A stretch of DNA of 64,000 nt from Candidatus Gastranaerophilales bacterium (GTDB lineage: Bacteria > Cyanobacteriota > Vampirovibrionia > Gastranaerophilales > Gastranaerophilaceae). The notes beneath the pieces were generated by a model. The model was not told the DNA's origin. It searched no databases and saw only the letters and a program-made list of their open reading frames with translations. Location: assembly GCA_944322745.1 (NCBI GenBank), contig CALUPV010000009.1:1-64000 (forward strand), read 5' to 3'. The translations under genes and the position numbers were made by a program. The first letter of the stretch is position 1; the number at the start of each line of letters is the position of its first letter. This document shows, in pieces, positions 8,433 to 19,928 of this stretch.

Positions 8433-9215
8433 ATGAGTAACTATATATTACCGTTAATTTTAACTTTATTTGCCGGAATGTCGACCTTATTGGGAGGGTT
8501 TATAACTTTCTTTGTAAAAAGAAATAACCTGAAAGCTCTTTCTATAGGTTTAGGCTTTTCTGCGGGCGTAATGGTATATATAAGTCTAAGTGAACTTATG
8601 AATGAAGCACCGCAAATGCTAAGCAGTTTTTATAGTTCAATCCCCTCAAAAGCATTAGCGTTTATTGGTTTCTTATTTGGTATAGTTATAGCAATTCTTA
8701 TAGACTATTTTATACCAGACCACATAGAGTCCGACTTTTTAAATACATCAAGAAAATGCCAAAGACAAAAGATAAGAAGAGCAGGATTAATCACTGCGCT
8801 TGCTGTAACATTGCATAATTTTCCTGAAGGTATCGCAACATTTTTGGTATCCAGCCAAGATTTAAGGTTAGGTATCCCTGTTGCCTTAGCAATTGCAATA
8901 CATAATATTCCTGAAGGAATAGCTATAGCACTTCCTATTTTTCATTCTACGGGCAAAAAAAGATTAGCTATTTTATATACGTTTCTATCAGGAATATCTG
9001 AACCCATAGGCGGGTTAATCGGAGTTTTACTTTTAAGAACAATAATGCCAGCCCAAGCTGTAGGCATAATGACAGCAGCCGTCGCAGGTATTATGGTATA
9101 TATTTCATTTGATACATTGTTACCTTTAGCAAGAGAATACGGTGAAAACCATCACGTAATTATTGGTATCGTATCTGGAATGTTAATTATGAGTTTAGGA
9201 TTAATTTTTCTATAA
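8433..9215 (+). CDS. zupT: ZIP-family metal transporter, ZupT-like
   Basis: A 260-residue ZIP transporter close in length to E. coli ZupT (257). The key metal-binding helices are visible: ALAVTLHNFPEGIATF and the following AIAIHNIPEGIAIALP, both with the H-N-x-P-E-G motif that forms the zinc/iron site in the membrane. Several further hydrophobic helices cover the rest. I chose ATG 8433, which gives the standard start MSNYILPLILTLFAG; an upstream TTG at 8415 would only add six residues. It imports divalent metal, probably zinc, across the inner membrane. The 3' end overlaps the convergent acetyltransferase by 6 bases. Confidence 0.92.
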   Translation: MSNYILPLILTLFAGMSTLLGGFITFFVKRNNLKALSIGLGFSAGVMVYISLSELMNEAPQMLSSFYSSIPSKALAFIGFLFGIVIAILIDYFIPDHIESDFLNTSRKCQRQKIRRAGLITALAVTLHNFPEGIATFLVSSQDLRLGIPVALAIAIHNIPEGIAIALPIFHSTGKKRLAILYTFLSGISEPIGGLIGVLLLRTIMPAQAVGIMTAAVAGIMVYISFDTLLPLAREYGENHHVIIGIVSGMLIMSLGLIFL

Positions 9216-9701
9216 TTTAAACTCCATAATATAATCATCCATAACAAAGCCTTTTCCTATATCGGTAACAACGGACTCAATTGTATGAAATCCCCATTTT
9301 TCATAGGCTTTAATAGTATTTAAATTGTTTTTATTTACAGTAAGTTGAATAGATTTTTTATTGTGTTGAAGAGCAATTTGTTTAATTTTATTAAAAGCAC
9401 CTTTTCCGCAGCCTAAACCTCTAAAATCTTTCTTTATGTATAGTTTTGAAAGAAAAAGGTAATCATCTTTAATAGAAACGCCAAAATAACCTATTATATT
9501 ACCGTTATCTTCCAAAATATTGTAGATATATCTTTCATTTTCCAATTGTTCTTTAATAGCGGCATAGGATTGGAATTTATCAATCATATAATCAATTTGT
9601 TCATCAGAAAGTATTACAGGCCAATATTCGTGCCAAATTTCAGAAGTCAATTGAGCAAGTTGTTTTACTTCTTCATCTGTTTTTATATTTAAGAAATTCA
9701 T
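9210..9701 (-). CDS. GNAT-family N-acetyltransferase
   Basis: A 163-residue GNAT acetyltransferase. The acetyl-CoA loop is LYIKKDFRGLGCGKGAFNKI (R/Q-x-x-G-x-G/A pattern), preceded by the beta strand IGYFGVSIKDDYLFLSKL and followed by ITVNKNNLNTIKAYEKWGF, a typical GNAT C-terminal motif. The start was placed at MNFLNIKTDE, which has an AAGAGGTGG ribosome site; an upstream in-frame ATG would add a 19-residue hydrophobic tail and overlap the phosphatase. It lies 10 bases downstream of the phosphatase gene and is probably co-transcribed. The substrate is unknown; small-molecule or antibiotic-type acceptors are common in this family. Confidence 0.88.
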   Translation of the reverse strand: MNFLNIKTDEEVKQLAQLTSEIWHEYWPVILSDEQIDYMIDKFQSYAAIKEQLENERYIYNILEDNGNIIGYFGVSIKDDYLFLSKLYIKKDFRGLGCGKGAFNKIKQIALQHNKKSIQLTVNKNNLNTIKAYEKWGFHTIESVVTDIGKGFVMDDYIMEFKL

Positions 9702-9711
9702 AATCCACCTC

Positions 9712-10335
9712 TTATATAGGAATATAAGAATAATACACCAAACTGGCAAAATCTTCAAAATAACTTATTTGAGTAGCGCTGCCTGTCGGGACATAAAGTT
9801 TAAACTGACTACTGTGCGGAATATTCAAAGCATTTGCAACAGCAGCTTGAATTACTTCGCCATGGGTAACAATAATTAATCGTTTATGTAAGTTATCCGT
9901 AATAATTTTGTTAAGAACTTTATCAACTCTTCTATTAAAAATATCAAGAGATTCAGCACCTTTCGGACAGAAATTTTCCGGATCTTCATGAAACTTATCA
10001 AGCAAATTAGGATATTTTACAGTTATATCTTCAAAAGACAAACCACTCCACTCACCTGATTTTCTGTTTGACAAATCAGGCAAAATTTCAAAATCATGTT
10101 CACAAATATCAGATAAAATTTGTGCGCTTTGAACAGTTCTTAAAGCAGAACTTGCATATATTTTATCGATTTTAAGTCCTTTATTATAAACCCACTGTGA
10201 AATCTTTTCCATTTCATATTTACCATTGGCATTTATAGCAGGATAATTCTCATCATCAAAGAAACGATTTTCATCTGTATTTATTGTCGCACCATGTCTT
10301 ATAAACGTAATTTTACATCTTCTTTTAAATAACAT
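9712..10335 (-). CDS. Histidine phosphatase family protein
   Basis: A 207-residue member of the histidine phosphatase (phosphoglycerate-mutase-like) superfamily. The catalytic FIRHGAT motif is near residues 11-17, SSALRTVQSAQ supplies the second arginine region, and IVTHGEV late in the protein carries the second catalytic histidine. SGEWSGLSFEDI resembles CobC/alpha-ribazole phosphatase and broad-specificity GpmB-type enzymes. These use a phosphohistidine intermediate. It is transcribed with the downstream acetyltransferase. The substrate is not determinable, and no cobalamin genes are nearby. Confidence 0.88.
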   Translation of the reverse strand: MLFKRRCKITFIRHGATINTDENRFFDDENYPAINANGKYEMEKISQWVYNKGLKIDKIYASSALRTVQSAQILSDICEHDFEILPDLSNRKSGEWSGLSFEDITVKYPNLLDKFHEDPENFCPKGAESLDIFNRRVDKVLNKIITDNLHKRLIIVTHGEVIQAAVANALNIPHSSQFKLYVPTGSATQISYFEDFASLVYYSYIPI

Positions 10336-10428
10336 TATTTAACTTTTCTCCTTGCTTAATTTTACTAATTTTTTAATTCCCTGTTTTATCATTTTTATAA
10401 ACAGTTAAGTAATAGTAATAAAATGGTA

Positions 10429-10457
10429 TTGAGGTAATTTTTGTAGTACAATATTAA
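10429..10457 (+). promoter_or_regulatory. Candidate gyrB promoter
   Basis: TTGAGG (10429-10434), a 17-bp spacer and TATTAA (10452-10457) lie about 27 bp upstream of the gyrB ATG. This is the best sigma-70-like match in the gap between the divergent phosphatase gene and gyrB. It was found by eye only. Confidence 0.35.
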
Positions 10458-10480
10458 TGATGAGTAGAGTTGGGGTTTAA

Positions 10481-12931
<2,451 letters not shown>

Positions 12932-12944
12932 TAATATTGAAAAA

Positions 12945-12978
12945 CTATATCGTGCACCTTAAAATATGCACGATATAG
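12945..12978 (+). other. Perfect 12-bp hairpin at the gyrB/TPR junction
   Basis: CTATATCGTGCA (12945-12956) and TGCACGATATAG (12967-12978) pair perfectly around a 10-base loop, starting 13 bases after the gyrB stop. There is no T tract after the stem, so it is not a standard intrinsic terminator. The ATG at 12966, the most upstream start for the next gene, sits at the loop/stem edge. It could protect the gyrB 3' end, mark an RNase site or limit translation of the TPR gene. Confidence 0.6.
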
Positions 12979-14057
12979 CTATAAATATGAGGTATGGTGT
13001 GAACTTAATAATAAAACTTTTAAAACTAAGAATAACAAAAATCATTTTATCCATACTTATGGTTGCATTTTTTCTTTCTCTATATTTTTGCAGGGATTGG
13101 TATTTTGTGCAATATCACAAATGTATAGGGTTTTATTATGTTCACAAAGGAGACAAAGCATATAAAAATAAGAAATATCAAAAAGCAATCGATAATTATA
13201 AAATTGCATTAAGAAATTATCCGGGACATTCAAGAGCCAGTTGTAACCTTGGAAACATTTATGTAAGTTTTGAAAATTATTATGAAGCTGTAAATGCATA
13301 TGAAAATGCTTTAAAATACAGTCCTAATTTTATGGTTTGCAGGATGGATTTGGGAATAATCTTATCAGAAAAAATGGCTGACTATGATAAAGCAATTCAG
13401 GAATATGGAAGAGTTGCAAATGCAAATCCTTTTACTATAAACATTCCGTTTGTCTTCAATAATAAAAAAACAACAAAAGAGAACAAAGGTCTTGCCTATT
13501 ACAATATGGGATTAGCATACAGAGGTAAAGCTGTATATATGGGAGATAAATCAAGTACAGCAATAAAATACTTAAAAAAAGCAAAAGAATCATATAAAAA
13601 TGCTGAAAAATATTTAAAAGATAATTATGATAATACTTACAATTTAGCACTAACAAATCATCTTTTAGGAGATTATAATTCAGCCGCAAATGAATACTGT
13701 AAAGCAATAAATATAAAACCGGACAGTTTTGAAGCACATTATAATTTTGCACTTCTTCTAAGAACTATGAATCTAAATAAAGAAGCTCTTACAGAATTAG
13801 AGAGAACTACAATATTACTTGACTATTATGGCAATGATTCAAAGAACAAATATATATTCGGAATAATAAATGAAATAAAAAGAAGAATTCTCAACGAGGG
13901 TGATTATGAATATCTAAAAGAACGAGATGAAATAACCGCATTAAGAGATGAAGATATAACTTATTCACACGGAAAAGTTATCGTATCAAAACAGAAAAAT
14001 TTTAAAATGAATGAACTTTTAAAATGTACCTACGGCAAAAGATTTGAAGAAACTTAA
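12966..14057 (+). CDS. Membrane-anchored TPR-repeat protein
   Basis: A 363-residue protein with one hydrophobic segment near residues 22-42 and then tetratricopeptide repeats. Clear TPR units are GDKAYKNKKYQKAIDNYKIAL, GNIYVSFENYYEAVNAYENALKY and LLGDYNSAANEYCKAINIKPD. TPR arrays hold protein partners; here they would lie on the periplasmic side if the anchor is N-in. The start is uncertain: ATG 12966 is inside a hairpin, ATG 12987 and GTG 12999 (with GAGG at good distance) are in frame. It leads a run of three genes with a diguanylate cyclase and a transglycosylase that also carries TPR-type repeats. Confidence 0.8.
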   Translation: MHDIAINMRYGVNLIIKLLKLRITKIILSILMVAFFLSLYFCRDWYFVQYHKCIGFYYVHKGDKAYKNKKYQKAIDNYKIALRNYPGHSRASCNLGNIYVSFENYYEAVNAYENALKYSPNFMVCRMDLGIILSEKMADYDKAIQEYGRVANANPFTINIPFVFNNKKTTKENKGLAYYNMGLAYRGKAVYMGDKSSTAIKYLKKAKESYKNAEKYLKDNYDNTYNLALTNHLLGDYNSAANEYCKAINIKPDSFEAHYNFALLLRTMNLNKEALTELERTTILLDYYGNDSKNKYIFGIINEIKRRILNEGDYEYLKERDEITALRDEDITYSHGKVIVSKQKNFKMNELLKCTYGKRFEET

Positions 14058-14058
14058 A

Positions 14059-15498
14059 ATGCTGCAAAAAGAAAAAAATATAGAATTTCTAAATAAACTA
14101 TCAAATATTCTTACTAAAAAAATTTCACCTTCTAATACAATAGGCGAAATAAATAAGTTATTTAAACAATATCTTAATATTGCAAAAACAGAATTTGTGA
14201 TATGGGATAACAATACTATGTCATTAAAGGATTTTGTAGAAGACTGGAAACTTTCTGACAATGATATTATAGAAAAAGGAATAAACACAATATATGGTAG
14301 TCTCGCAATTAAAGAGGGAACAAAATTTTTCTTTAATGAATCTGAATTTGACTGTGATTTAAACGAAGAAGAACAATATAGAATACTTGAATTAAAAGCA
14401 GAACAAAATAATATAATGTATCCGCTTGTTTCAAACGGTGAAGTTTTTGGACTAATGAATGTATATACAGAAAAAAATGCATTTACAAAAGAGTTTTTTA
14501 CTGTTTTAAACATTTCATCAAAACTAATTTCAGGAGCAATTATAAACTATATATTAAATGAGCAAATGGAAATAAGTCTAAACTTTTACAAGGCGATGAA
14601 AGACATAGCCAAAATAATAGAAAGCCAATATGAACTTTCATACATAATACCACTAATCGGGGAAATGATAGACAGATTTATGACCTCACATTTAATATAT
14701 ATTTTTATATATAAAGATGAGAAGTATAAACTTGTATGGCCAAATGCATGTAAAGATGAAAATGTATATAAATTATTGAAAAAAACAAATCAAACTACAG
14801 AATTTATTTTGTCAGATAATAACAAAATAGGAGTTTTTCCTATTATAAATGAAGAAAATATATTAGGAGCAATTGTAGCATACAGTAATATAGAAAAACT
14901 TTTGCAAAAAGATATAGATTATTTGATTCAACTTACAAGACAATCAGGTTTAACAATACATAGAGCAAATGTATACGCAGAAGTATTAAAATATGCAACA
15001 TTAGATGCATTAACAGGCTTAAATAACAGAAGACAACTTGAACTTCGTCTTAAACAAGAAGTATCAAACAGTAAAAGAAACAATATCCCGCTATGCTGTA
15101 TGATGATAGATGTAGATTACTTCAAAAAAGTTAATGATACGTATGGACATACAGCAGGTGATTGCGTATTAAAACAAATTTCGGAAGTTATAAAAAGTGA
15201 AATTAGAGAATATGATATAGCCTGTAGGTATGGAGGTGAAGAATTTTTCATAATTCTTCCACAAACAAAATTGGCAGAGGCAACTTTAGTCGCACAAAGA
15301 TTAAGGAAAATAATAGAAGAAACAAAGATGGATATTAGAGAAGCAGAAATAAACGGTGTTTCATATATAAAGGTAACAGCAAGTATAGGAGTCTGTGAAT
15401 ATAATAATATAATGAGTGCTGCGACTTTTTCACAAAAAGCAGATAAAGCCTTGTATGAAGCAAAAACAACCGGAAGAAATAGGGTTATTGTTGTATAA
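14059..15498 (+). CDS. Diguanylate cyclase (GGDEF) with GAF-like sensor region
   Basis: About 479 residues. The C-terminal GGDEF domain (from TLDALTGLNNRRQLE, about residue 315) makes cyclic di-GMP from two GTP. The active-site motif is GGEEF at residues 392-396, preceded by the inhibitory I-site RxxD (R383, D386) at the canonical spacing, so the enzyme looks both active and product-inhibited. The first 310 residues contain two regions resembling GAF sensor domains and have no membrane helix, so the protein is probably cytosolic. The start was set at ATG 14059, one base after the TPR stop; a TTG at 14044 is also possible. A partner output protein may be the HD-GYP-like gene at 40344. Confidence 0.9.
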   Translation: MLQKEKNIEFLNKLSNILTKKISPSNTIGEINKLFKQYLNIAKTEFVIWDNNTMSLKDFVEDWKLSDNDIIEKGINTIYGSLAIKEGTKFFFNESEFDCDLNEEEQYRILELKAEQNNIMYPLVSNGEVFGLMNVYTEKNAFTKEFFTVLNISSKLISGAIINYILNEQMEISLNFYKAMKDIAKIIESQYELSYIIPLIGEMIDRFMTSHLIYIFIYKDEKYKLVWPNACKDENVYKLLKKTNQTTEFILSDNNKIGVFPIINEENILGAIVAYSNIEKLLQKDIDYLIQLTRQSGLTIHRANVYAEVLKYATLDALTGLNNRRQLELRLKQEVSNSKRNNIPLCCMMIDVDYFKKVNDTYGHTAGDCVLKQISEVIKSEIREYDIACRYGGEEFFIILPQTKLAEATLVAQRLRKIIEETKMDIREAEINGVSYIKVTASIGVCEYNNIMSAATFSQKADKALYEAKTTGRNRVIVV

Positions 15499-15520
15499 AA
15501 CAAAACTTACATTTTATAAT
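15491..15520 (+). promoter_or_regulatory. Candidate promoter of the transglycosylase gene
   Basis: TTGTAT (15491-15496), an 18-bp spacer and TATAAT (15515-15520) end about 30 bp before the ATG at 15552, overlapping the last codons of the diguanylate cyclase. It suggests that the transglycosylase can be expressed apart from the upstream genes. Confidence 0.4.
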
Positions 15521-15551
15521 ATATAATTAAAGGGAATTTAAAGAATAGTTT

Positions 15552-17540
15552 ATGAAATATCTTAAATATATAATCGGAATATTAATTATAGTTGTACCTT
15601 GTGTTATAACAGTACTTATATATAATGATAAAATAACTCAAAATTCTCCGCTATACTATAAACAAGGAGTTCAGTTTTATAACGACGGAGATTACTCAAA
15701 TGCATATTATAATTTTGGAAAAATAAAGTGGATTAGTCCGTTATATCCTGCAGCATTATATAAACAAGCAAAAAGCGCACAAAAATTAGGTGACTTTAAA
15801 ACAGCAGTTATAAAATATGAATTATTTTTAGAAAAATTACCAAATTCTATTTTTGAAATAAAAGCAAGATTAAATCTTGGTAAAAGCTATTTTTACTCGA
15901 AACAATATACAGAAGCAAAAACTCAATTTGAAGAATTATATAAGAAAACAAATAACTTAGGTACAGAAGAAGTTTTTTACCTCGGTCTAATAGAAAAAAA
16001 TAATAACAAAGATAAAGCATATGAATACTTTAAAGGATATTTGGAATATGCACTATCAGATAAAGCTTTGAATAAATCATATATTTTACCTGCGGCGGAG
16101 GAATTGTCATCCCTCGGTATAGAACTAACTTCAAAAGATAAGTTATTATTAGGCAAAGCATATTATAAAAATGAGAAATACAAAAAAGCAATGGAATATT
16201 TATCACAAATTCCAATTGTAAATTGTTGGGATTATTTTGTACTTTCTAATCATTATGCAGGCAATAAAGTAATTGCCAAAAAATTAATAGAAAGCGGATT
16301 ACCTATATATGCTTCTTTTTCAGAAGAAGATAACTTGCATGAAATATATGATATATATGCATCTTACCTTATTGGTTCACAGAAAAAGAACTGGTCACAA
16401 ATCTATAATTTAGTAAAAGAAAAATCATTAAAAGGAGAAGACTACATTCTTTATAAAATAGCAGAGATATCTTCTGCAGAAAAAGCGAACCTTCTATATA
16501 ACGAAATAATACAAAAGTATCCTGAAAGTAAATATGCACCTGATGCTTTATGGAACGTATTTTGGGATAAATATAAAAAGAAAGATTATAAAAATGCTGA
16601 AAAATTAGCAATACAACACATAAAAACATACAGGAATATAAAATCTACACCGAAGATGGCTTTTTGGCTTGCTAAAACGGCAATAAAACAAAACAAATTG
16701 TCAGAAGCTCATAATTACCTATCAAAACTCAATTCAAAATATCCGGATAATTACTATGGTCTAAGAGCTGAAGATTTATTAAATAAGAAAAATTGCTTTT
16801 GGAATTCTGATAAAAGAAATAAAATATCAGAACAAAATGAAGAAATAGAATTTCCTATTTCTATATCAAAATTTGAAATTAAAGATATTAAAATGATTAA
16901 TACTTTATTCGAAATGGGAGATTATGAAATATGGGCTGACGCTAATTTTAACAATCCTATTGTAGAAAGTTGGTTTGCACTCAAGAGAGATAAAAAATCT
17001 CAATCTATAGTACTTGCCAGAGATGAAATAGAAAAAATGGACATAAAACCTCCATTCATAAGTGCTTCATATAAACTTGCATATCCCAGACATTGGGTAA
17101 AAGAAATAAACATTGCCGGTGAAAAATTAGAATTAGACCCATTTTTAATAGCCGCTATTATAAGAGAAGAAAGTTACTACAATGAATACGCAAAAAGTCC
17201 GACAGGTGCTATAGGTTTAATGCAGCTTATGCCGCAAACAGCAAATTATATGATTTCAAAGCTTACTTCTGATATAAATAATCTTCAAAATATAGAAAAT
17301 CCAAGAATAAATATGTTCATAGGATGTAATTATCTAAAATATTTAAAAGAACAATTTAATGATGATTTAATGGTTGTAGCCGCATATAATGGCGGAGAAG
17401 GTTCTGTAAGACGTTGGATGAAAAAATACAGAATGAGTGACTATGATGAGTTTATAGAAGAAATTCCTTATGAAGAAACTCAAAACTATGTAAAAAAAGT
17501 TTTCAGAAGTTACCATATGTATCAAAAAATATATCAATAA
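15552..17540 (+). CDS. Lytic transglycosylase with N-terminal TPR-like repeats (Slt-type)
   Basis: A 662-residue periplasmic murein hydrolase that cleaves the MurNAc-GlcNAc bond of peptidoglycan. A hydrophobic N-terminal segment (residues 5-23) acts as a signal or anchor. It is followed by about 450 residues of TPR/Slt-type helical repeats (YNDGDYSNAYYNFGKI, ALYKQAKSAQKLGDFKTAVIKYE). The C-terminal SLT domain shows the catalytic Glu in IIREESYYNEYAKSPTGAIGLMQLMPQTA and the later VAAYNGGEGSVRRWM motif. The size and order match Slt70. Linkage to the GGDEF and TPR genes suggests that cell-wall turnover and c-di-GMP signalling may be coordinated, which is inference. Confidence 0.92.
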   Translation: MKYLKYIIGILIIVVPCVITVLIYNDKITQNSPLYYKQGVQFYNDGDYSNAYYNFGKIKWISPLYPAALYKQAKSAQKLGDFKTAVIKYELFLEKLPNSIFEIKARLNLGKSYFYSKQYTEAKTQFEELYKKTNNLGTEEVFYLGLIEKNNNKDKAYEYFKGYLEYALSDKALNKSYILPAAEELSSLGIELTSKDKLLLGKAYYKNEKYKKAMEYLSQIPIVNCWDYFVLSNHYAGNKVIAKKLIESGLPIYASFSEEDNLHEIYDIYASYLIGSQKKNWSQIYNLVKEKSLKGEDYILYKIAEISSAEKANLLYNEIIQKYPESKYAPDALWNVFWDKYKKKDYKNAEKLAIQHIKTYRNIKSTPKMAFWLAKTAIKQNKLSEAHNYLSKLNSKYPDNYYGLRAEDLLNKKNCFWNSDKRNKISEQNEEIEFPISISKFEIKDIKMINTLFEMGDYEIWADANFNNPIVESWFALKRDKKSQSIVLARDEIEKMDIKPPFISASYKLAYPRHWVKEINIAGEKLELDPFLIAAIIREESYYNEYAKSPTGAIGLMQLMPQTANYMISKLTSDINNLQNIENPRINMFIGCNYLKYLKEQFNDDLMVVAAYNGGEGSVRRWMKKYRMSDYDEFIEEIPYEETQNYVKKVFRSYHMYQKIYQ

Positions 17541-17801
17541 AAATAGTTAAATATTTGACTTTTTTAAATATAAAATATTGTAAAAACATGTTGGGAAAAA
17601 ACTAATACCACTTATCATATTTTTTAAACTTAATCTAAATATCAATATTAAAAAAAATAATATATACCTCTGATATATTTACAAAGTAAGAAAAAAGGAC
17701 TATGATAAATAGACTTTAAAAAAAGTGGAATATATAGCATGCATTAAATCATGCAAATTTTTTGGGAAAATAATCGGGATAAAAGTATTTGAGGAGATTT
17801 C

Positions 17802-19928
17802 ATGGATAAGATTGTAAAAAGAGACGGGGCAATCGTTAGTTTTGACGCAAACAAGATTGAAACAGCAATTTTAAAAGCAGCAAAAGTAACAAAAGAATTT
17901 GGCGAAAAAGAAGCAGCGACTGTAACAAGAAAAGTTGTATTAATGGCGCAAGAAATTGCAAACAAAAAAGAGTCTAATTTAAAAGCGCCAACAGTAGAAG
18001 AAGTTCAAGATGCAGTTGAAGTTGCACTATATTCATTTGGATACACAGCAACAGCAAAAGCATATATATTATATAGAGAACAAAGAAAAAGAATCAGAGA
18101 CTTTGCTGCAGGGCTTAACATTGATATGGTTGACGATTACCTTTCACAACTTGATTGGCAGGTCAATGAAAATTCAAATATGTCTTATTCAATACAAGGT
18201 TTAAATAATTATATTGCATCAAACATAAGTAAAAATTACTGGTTGAATAAAATTTATCCCAAAGAAATAAAAGAAGCACATCAAAATGGCGATATTCATA
18301 TTCACGACCTAAATATAATATCTGTATATTGCGTAGGATGGGATTTAAAAGACCTTTTAATGGAAGGTTTTAAAGGTGTAAAAGGAAAAGTTTCAAGTGC
18401 ACCGCCAAGACATTTTAGGACAGCACTAGGACAAATGGTAAATTTCTTGTATACAATGCAAGGAGAAAGTGCCGGAGCTCAAGCATTTTCAAACTTTGAT
18501 ACACTGCTTGCACCTTTTGTAAGATATGACGGATTAACATATGAGCAGGTTAAGCAATGCATACAAGAATTTGTATTTAATATGAATGTACCGACGAGAG
18601 TTGGTTTTCAAACACCATTTTCAAATATTACAATGGACTTAAATGTACCATCTTATTATGCAGATCAACCTGTAATAATAGGCGGTGAATACAAAGAAGA
18701 AACATATTCACAATTCCAAAGAGAAATGGATATGATTAATAAGGCGTTCTTTGAAGTAATGATGGCAGGGGACAGCTCAGGCAGAGTATTTACATTCCCG
18801 ATTCCTACATACAATATTACAAAAGACTTTGATTGGGATAATCCGAATATTGAAGGTTTATGGGAAATGAGTGCAAAATATGGTATTCCATATTTCTCTA
18901 ATTTCATAAATTCAGATATGAATCCAGAAGATGCACGTTCTATGTGTTGCAGACTAAGAATAGATAATAGAGAACTTGAATACAGAGGCGGCGGTTTATT
19001 CGGTTCAAACCCATTAACAGGTTCTATTGGCGTTGTAACAATGAATCTTCCAAGAATAGCATACTTAGCAAAAGATAAAAATGAATTCTTATCATTACTT
19101 GCAGACAGAATGGAAATAGCAAAAAATTCTTTGGAAATAAAGAGAAAACTTCTGGAAAAATTAACAGATAATGGCTTGTATCCATATACTAAATTCTATT
19201 TAAGAGACATAAAAGCAAGATTTAATGTATATTGGAAAAATCACTTCTCAACAATCGGATTAATAGGAATGAATGAAGCTTGCTTAAATTTATTCGGCAA
19301 AGGGCTAGATACAGAAGAAGGTCAAACTTTTGCATTAGGTGTTATGGATTTCATGAGAGATAAAATAAAAGAATATCAAATTGAAACAGGTAATAATTAC
19401 AATCTTGAAGCAACACCTGCTGAAGGTACAAGCTACAGATTAGCAAAATTAGATAAAAGAAATACACCAAAGATAATATGTGCAAATGAAAAAGAATATG
19501 ATAACGGGGCTGATCCATATTATTCTAACTCAACACATTTACCTGTAAATTATACAGATGACATATTTGAACTGCTTGATTTACAAGATGAGCTGCAAAC
19601 AAAATATACAGGCGGAACGGTAGTACATATTTTTGCAGGAGAAAGACTATCTAATACAACAACAATGAAAAATCTTGTGAAAAAGGTATGCACAAATTAC
19701 AGACTTCCTTATTTTACATTCTCGCCAACATTCAGTATTTGTGAAAACCATGGATATATCCAGGGGGAACATCAAACTTGCCCTGATTGCGGAAGTGAAT
19801 GTGAAATTTATTCCAGAATTGTCGGCTATATAAGACCAATAAGCCAATGGAATAAAGGGAAACAAGCCGAATTTAAAACAAGAAAAACTTTTGTAATTGA
19901 TGAAGAAAGATGCAAATGCACGTTTTAA
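17802..19928 (+). CDS. nrdD: Anaerobic ribonucleoside-triphosphate reductase
   Basis: A 708-residue class III ribonucleotide reductase that makes dNTPs from NTPs without oxygen. The N-terminus is an ATP-cone allosteric domain (IVKRDGAIVSFDANKIETAILKA). The catalytic core contains NMNVPTRVGFQTPFSN and the CRLRIDNREL active-site cysteine region. At the C-terminus, CENHGY and CPDCGSEC form the zinc site and RIVGYIRPISQWN carries the glycyl-radical glycine (about Gly675). A good GAGGAG site precedes the ATG. The 261-bp region upstream holds no recognised riboswitch. It is followed by, and overlaps, its activase gene. Confidence 0.96.
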   Translation: MDKIVKRDGAIVSFDANKIETAILKAAKVTKEFGEKEAATVTRKVVLMAQEIANKKESNLKAPTVEEVQDAVEVALYSFGYTATAKAYILYREQRKRIRDFAAGLNIDMVDDYLSQLDWQVNENSNMSYSIQGLNNYIASNISKNYWLNKIYPKEIKEAHQNGDIHIHDLNIISVYCVGWDLKDLLMEGFKGVKGKVSSAPPRHFRTALGQMVNFLYTMQGESAGAQAFSNFDTLLAPFVRYDGLTYEQVKQCIQEFVFNMNVPTRVGFQTPFSNITMDLNVPSYYADQPVIIGGEYKEETYSQFQREMDMINKAFFEVMMAGDSSGRVFTFPIPTYNITKDFDWDNPNIEGLWEMSAKYGIPYFSNFINSDMNPEDARSMCCRLRIDNRELEYRGGGLFGSNPLTGSIGVVTMNLPRIAYLAKDKNEFLSLLADRMEIAKNSLEIKRKLLEKLTDNGLYPYTKFYLRDIKARFNVYWKNHFSTIGLIGMNEACLNLFGKGLDTEEGQTFALGVMDFMRDKIKEYQIETGNNYNLEATPAEGTSYRLAKLDKRNTPKIICANEKEYDNGADPYYSNSTHLPVNYTDDIFELLDLQDELQTKYTGGTVVHIFAGERLSNTTTMKNLVKKVCTNYRLPYFTFSPTFSICENHGYIQGEHQTCPDCGSECEIYSRIVGYIRPISQWNKGKQAEFKTRKTFVIDEERCKCTF

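Noticed and set aside
17541-17801. Possible NrdR boxes or cobalamin riboswitch upstream of nrdD
   Set aside because: A CCACTT near 17607 and an AAGTGG near 17724 form a distant inverted pair, but NrdR boxes are a close tandem pair with a longer consensus. No B12-box-like core was found.
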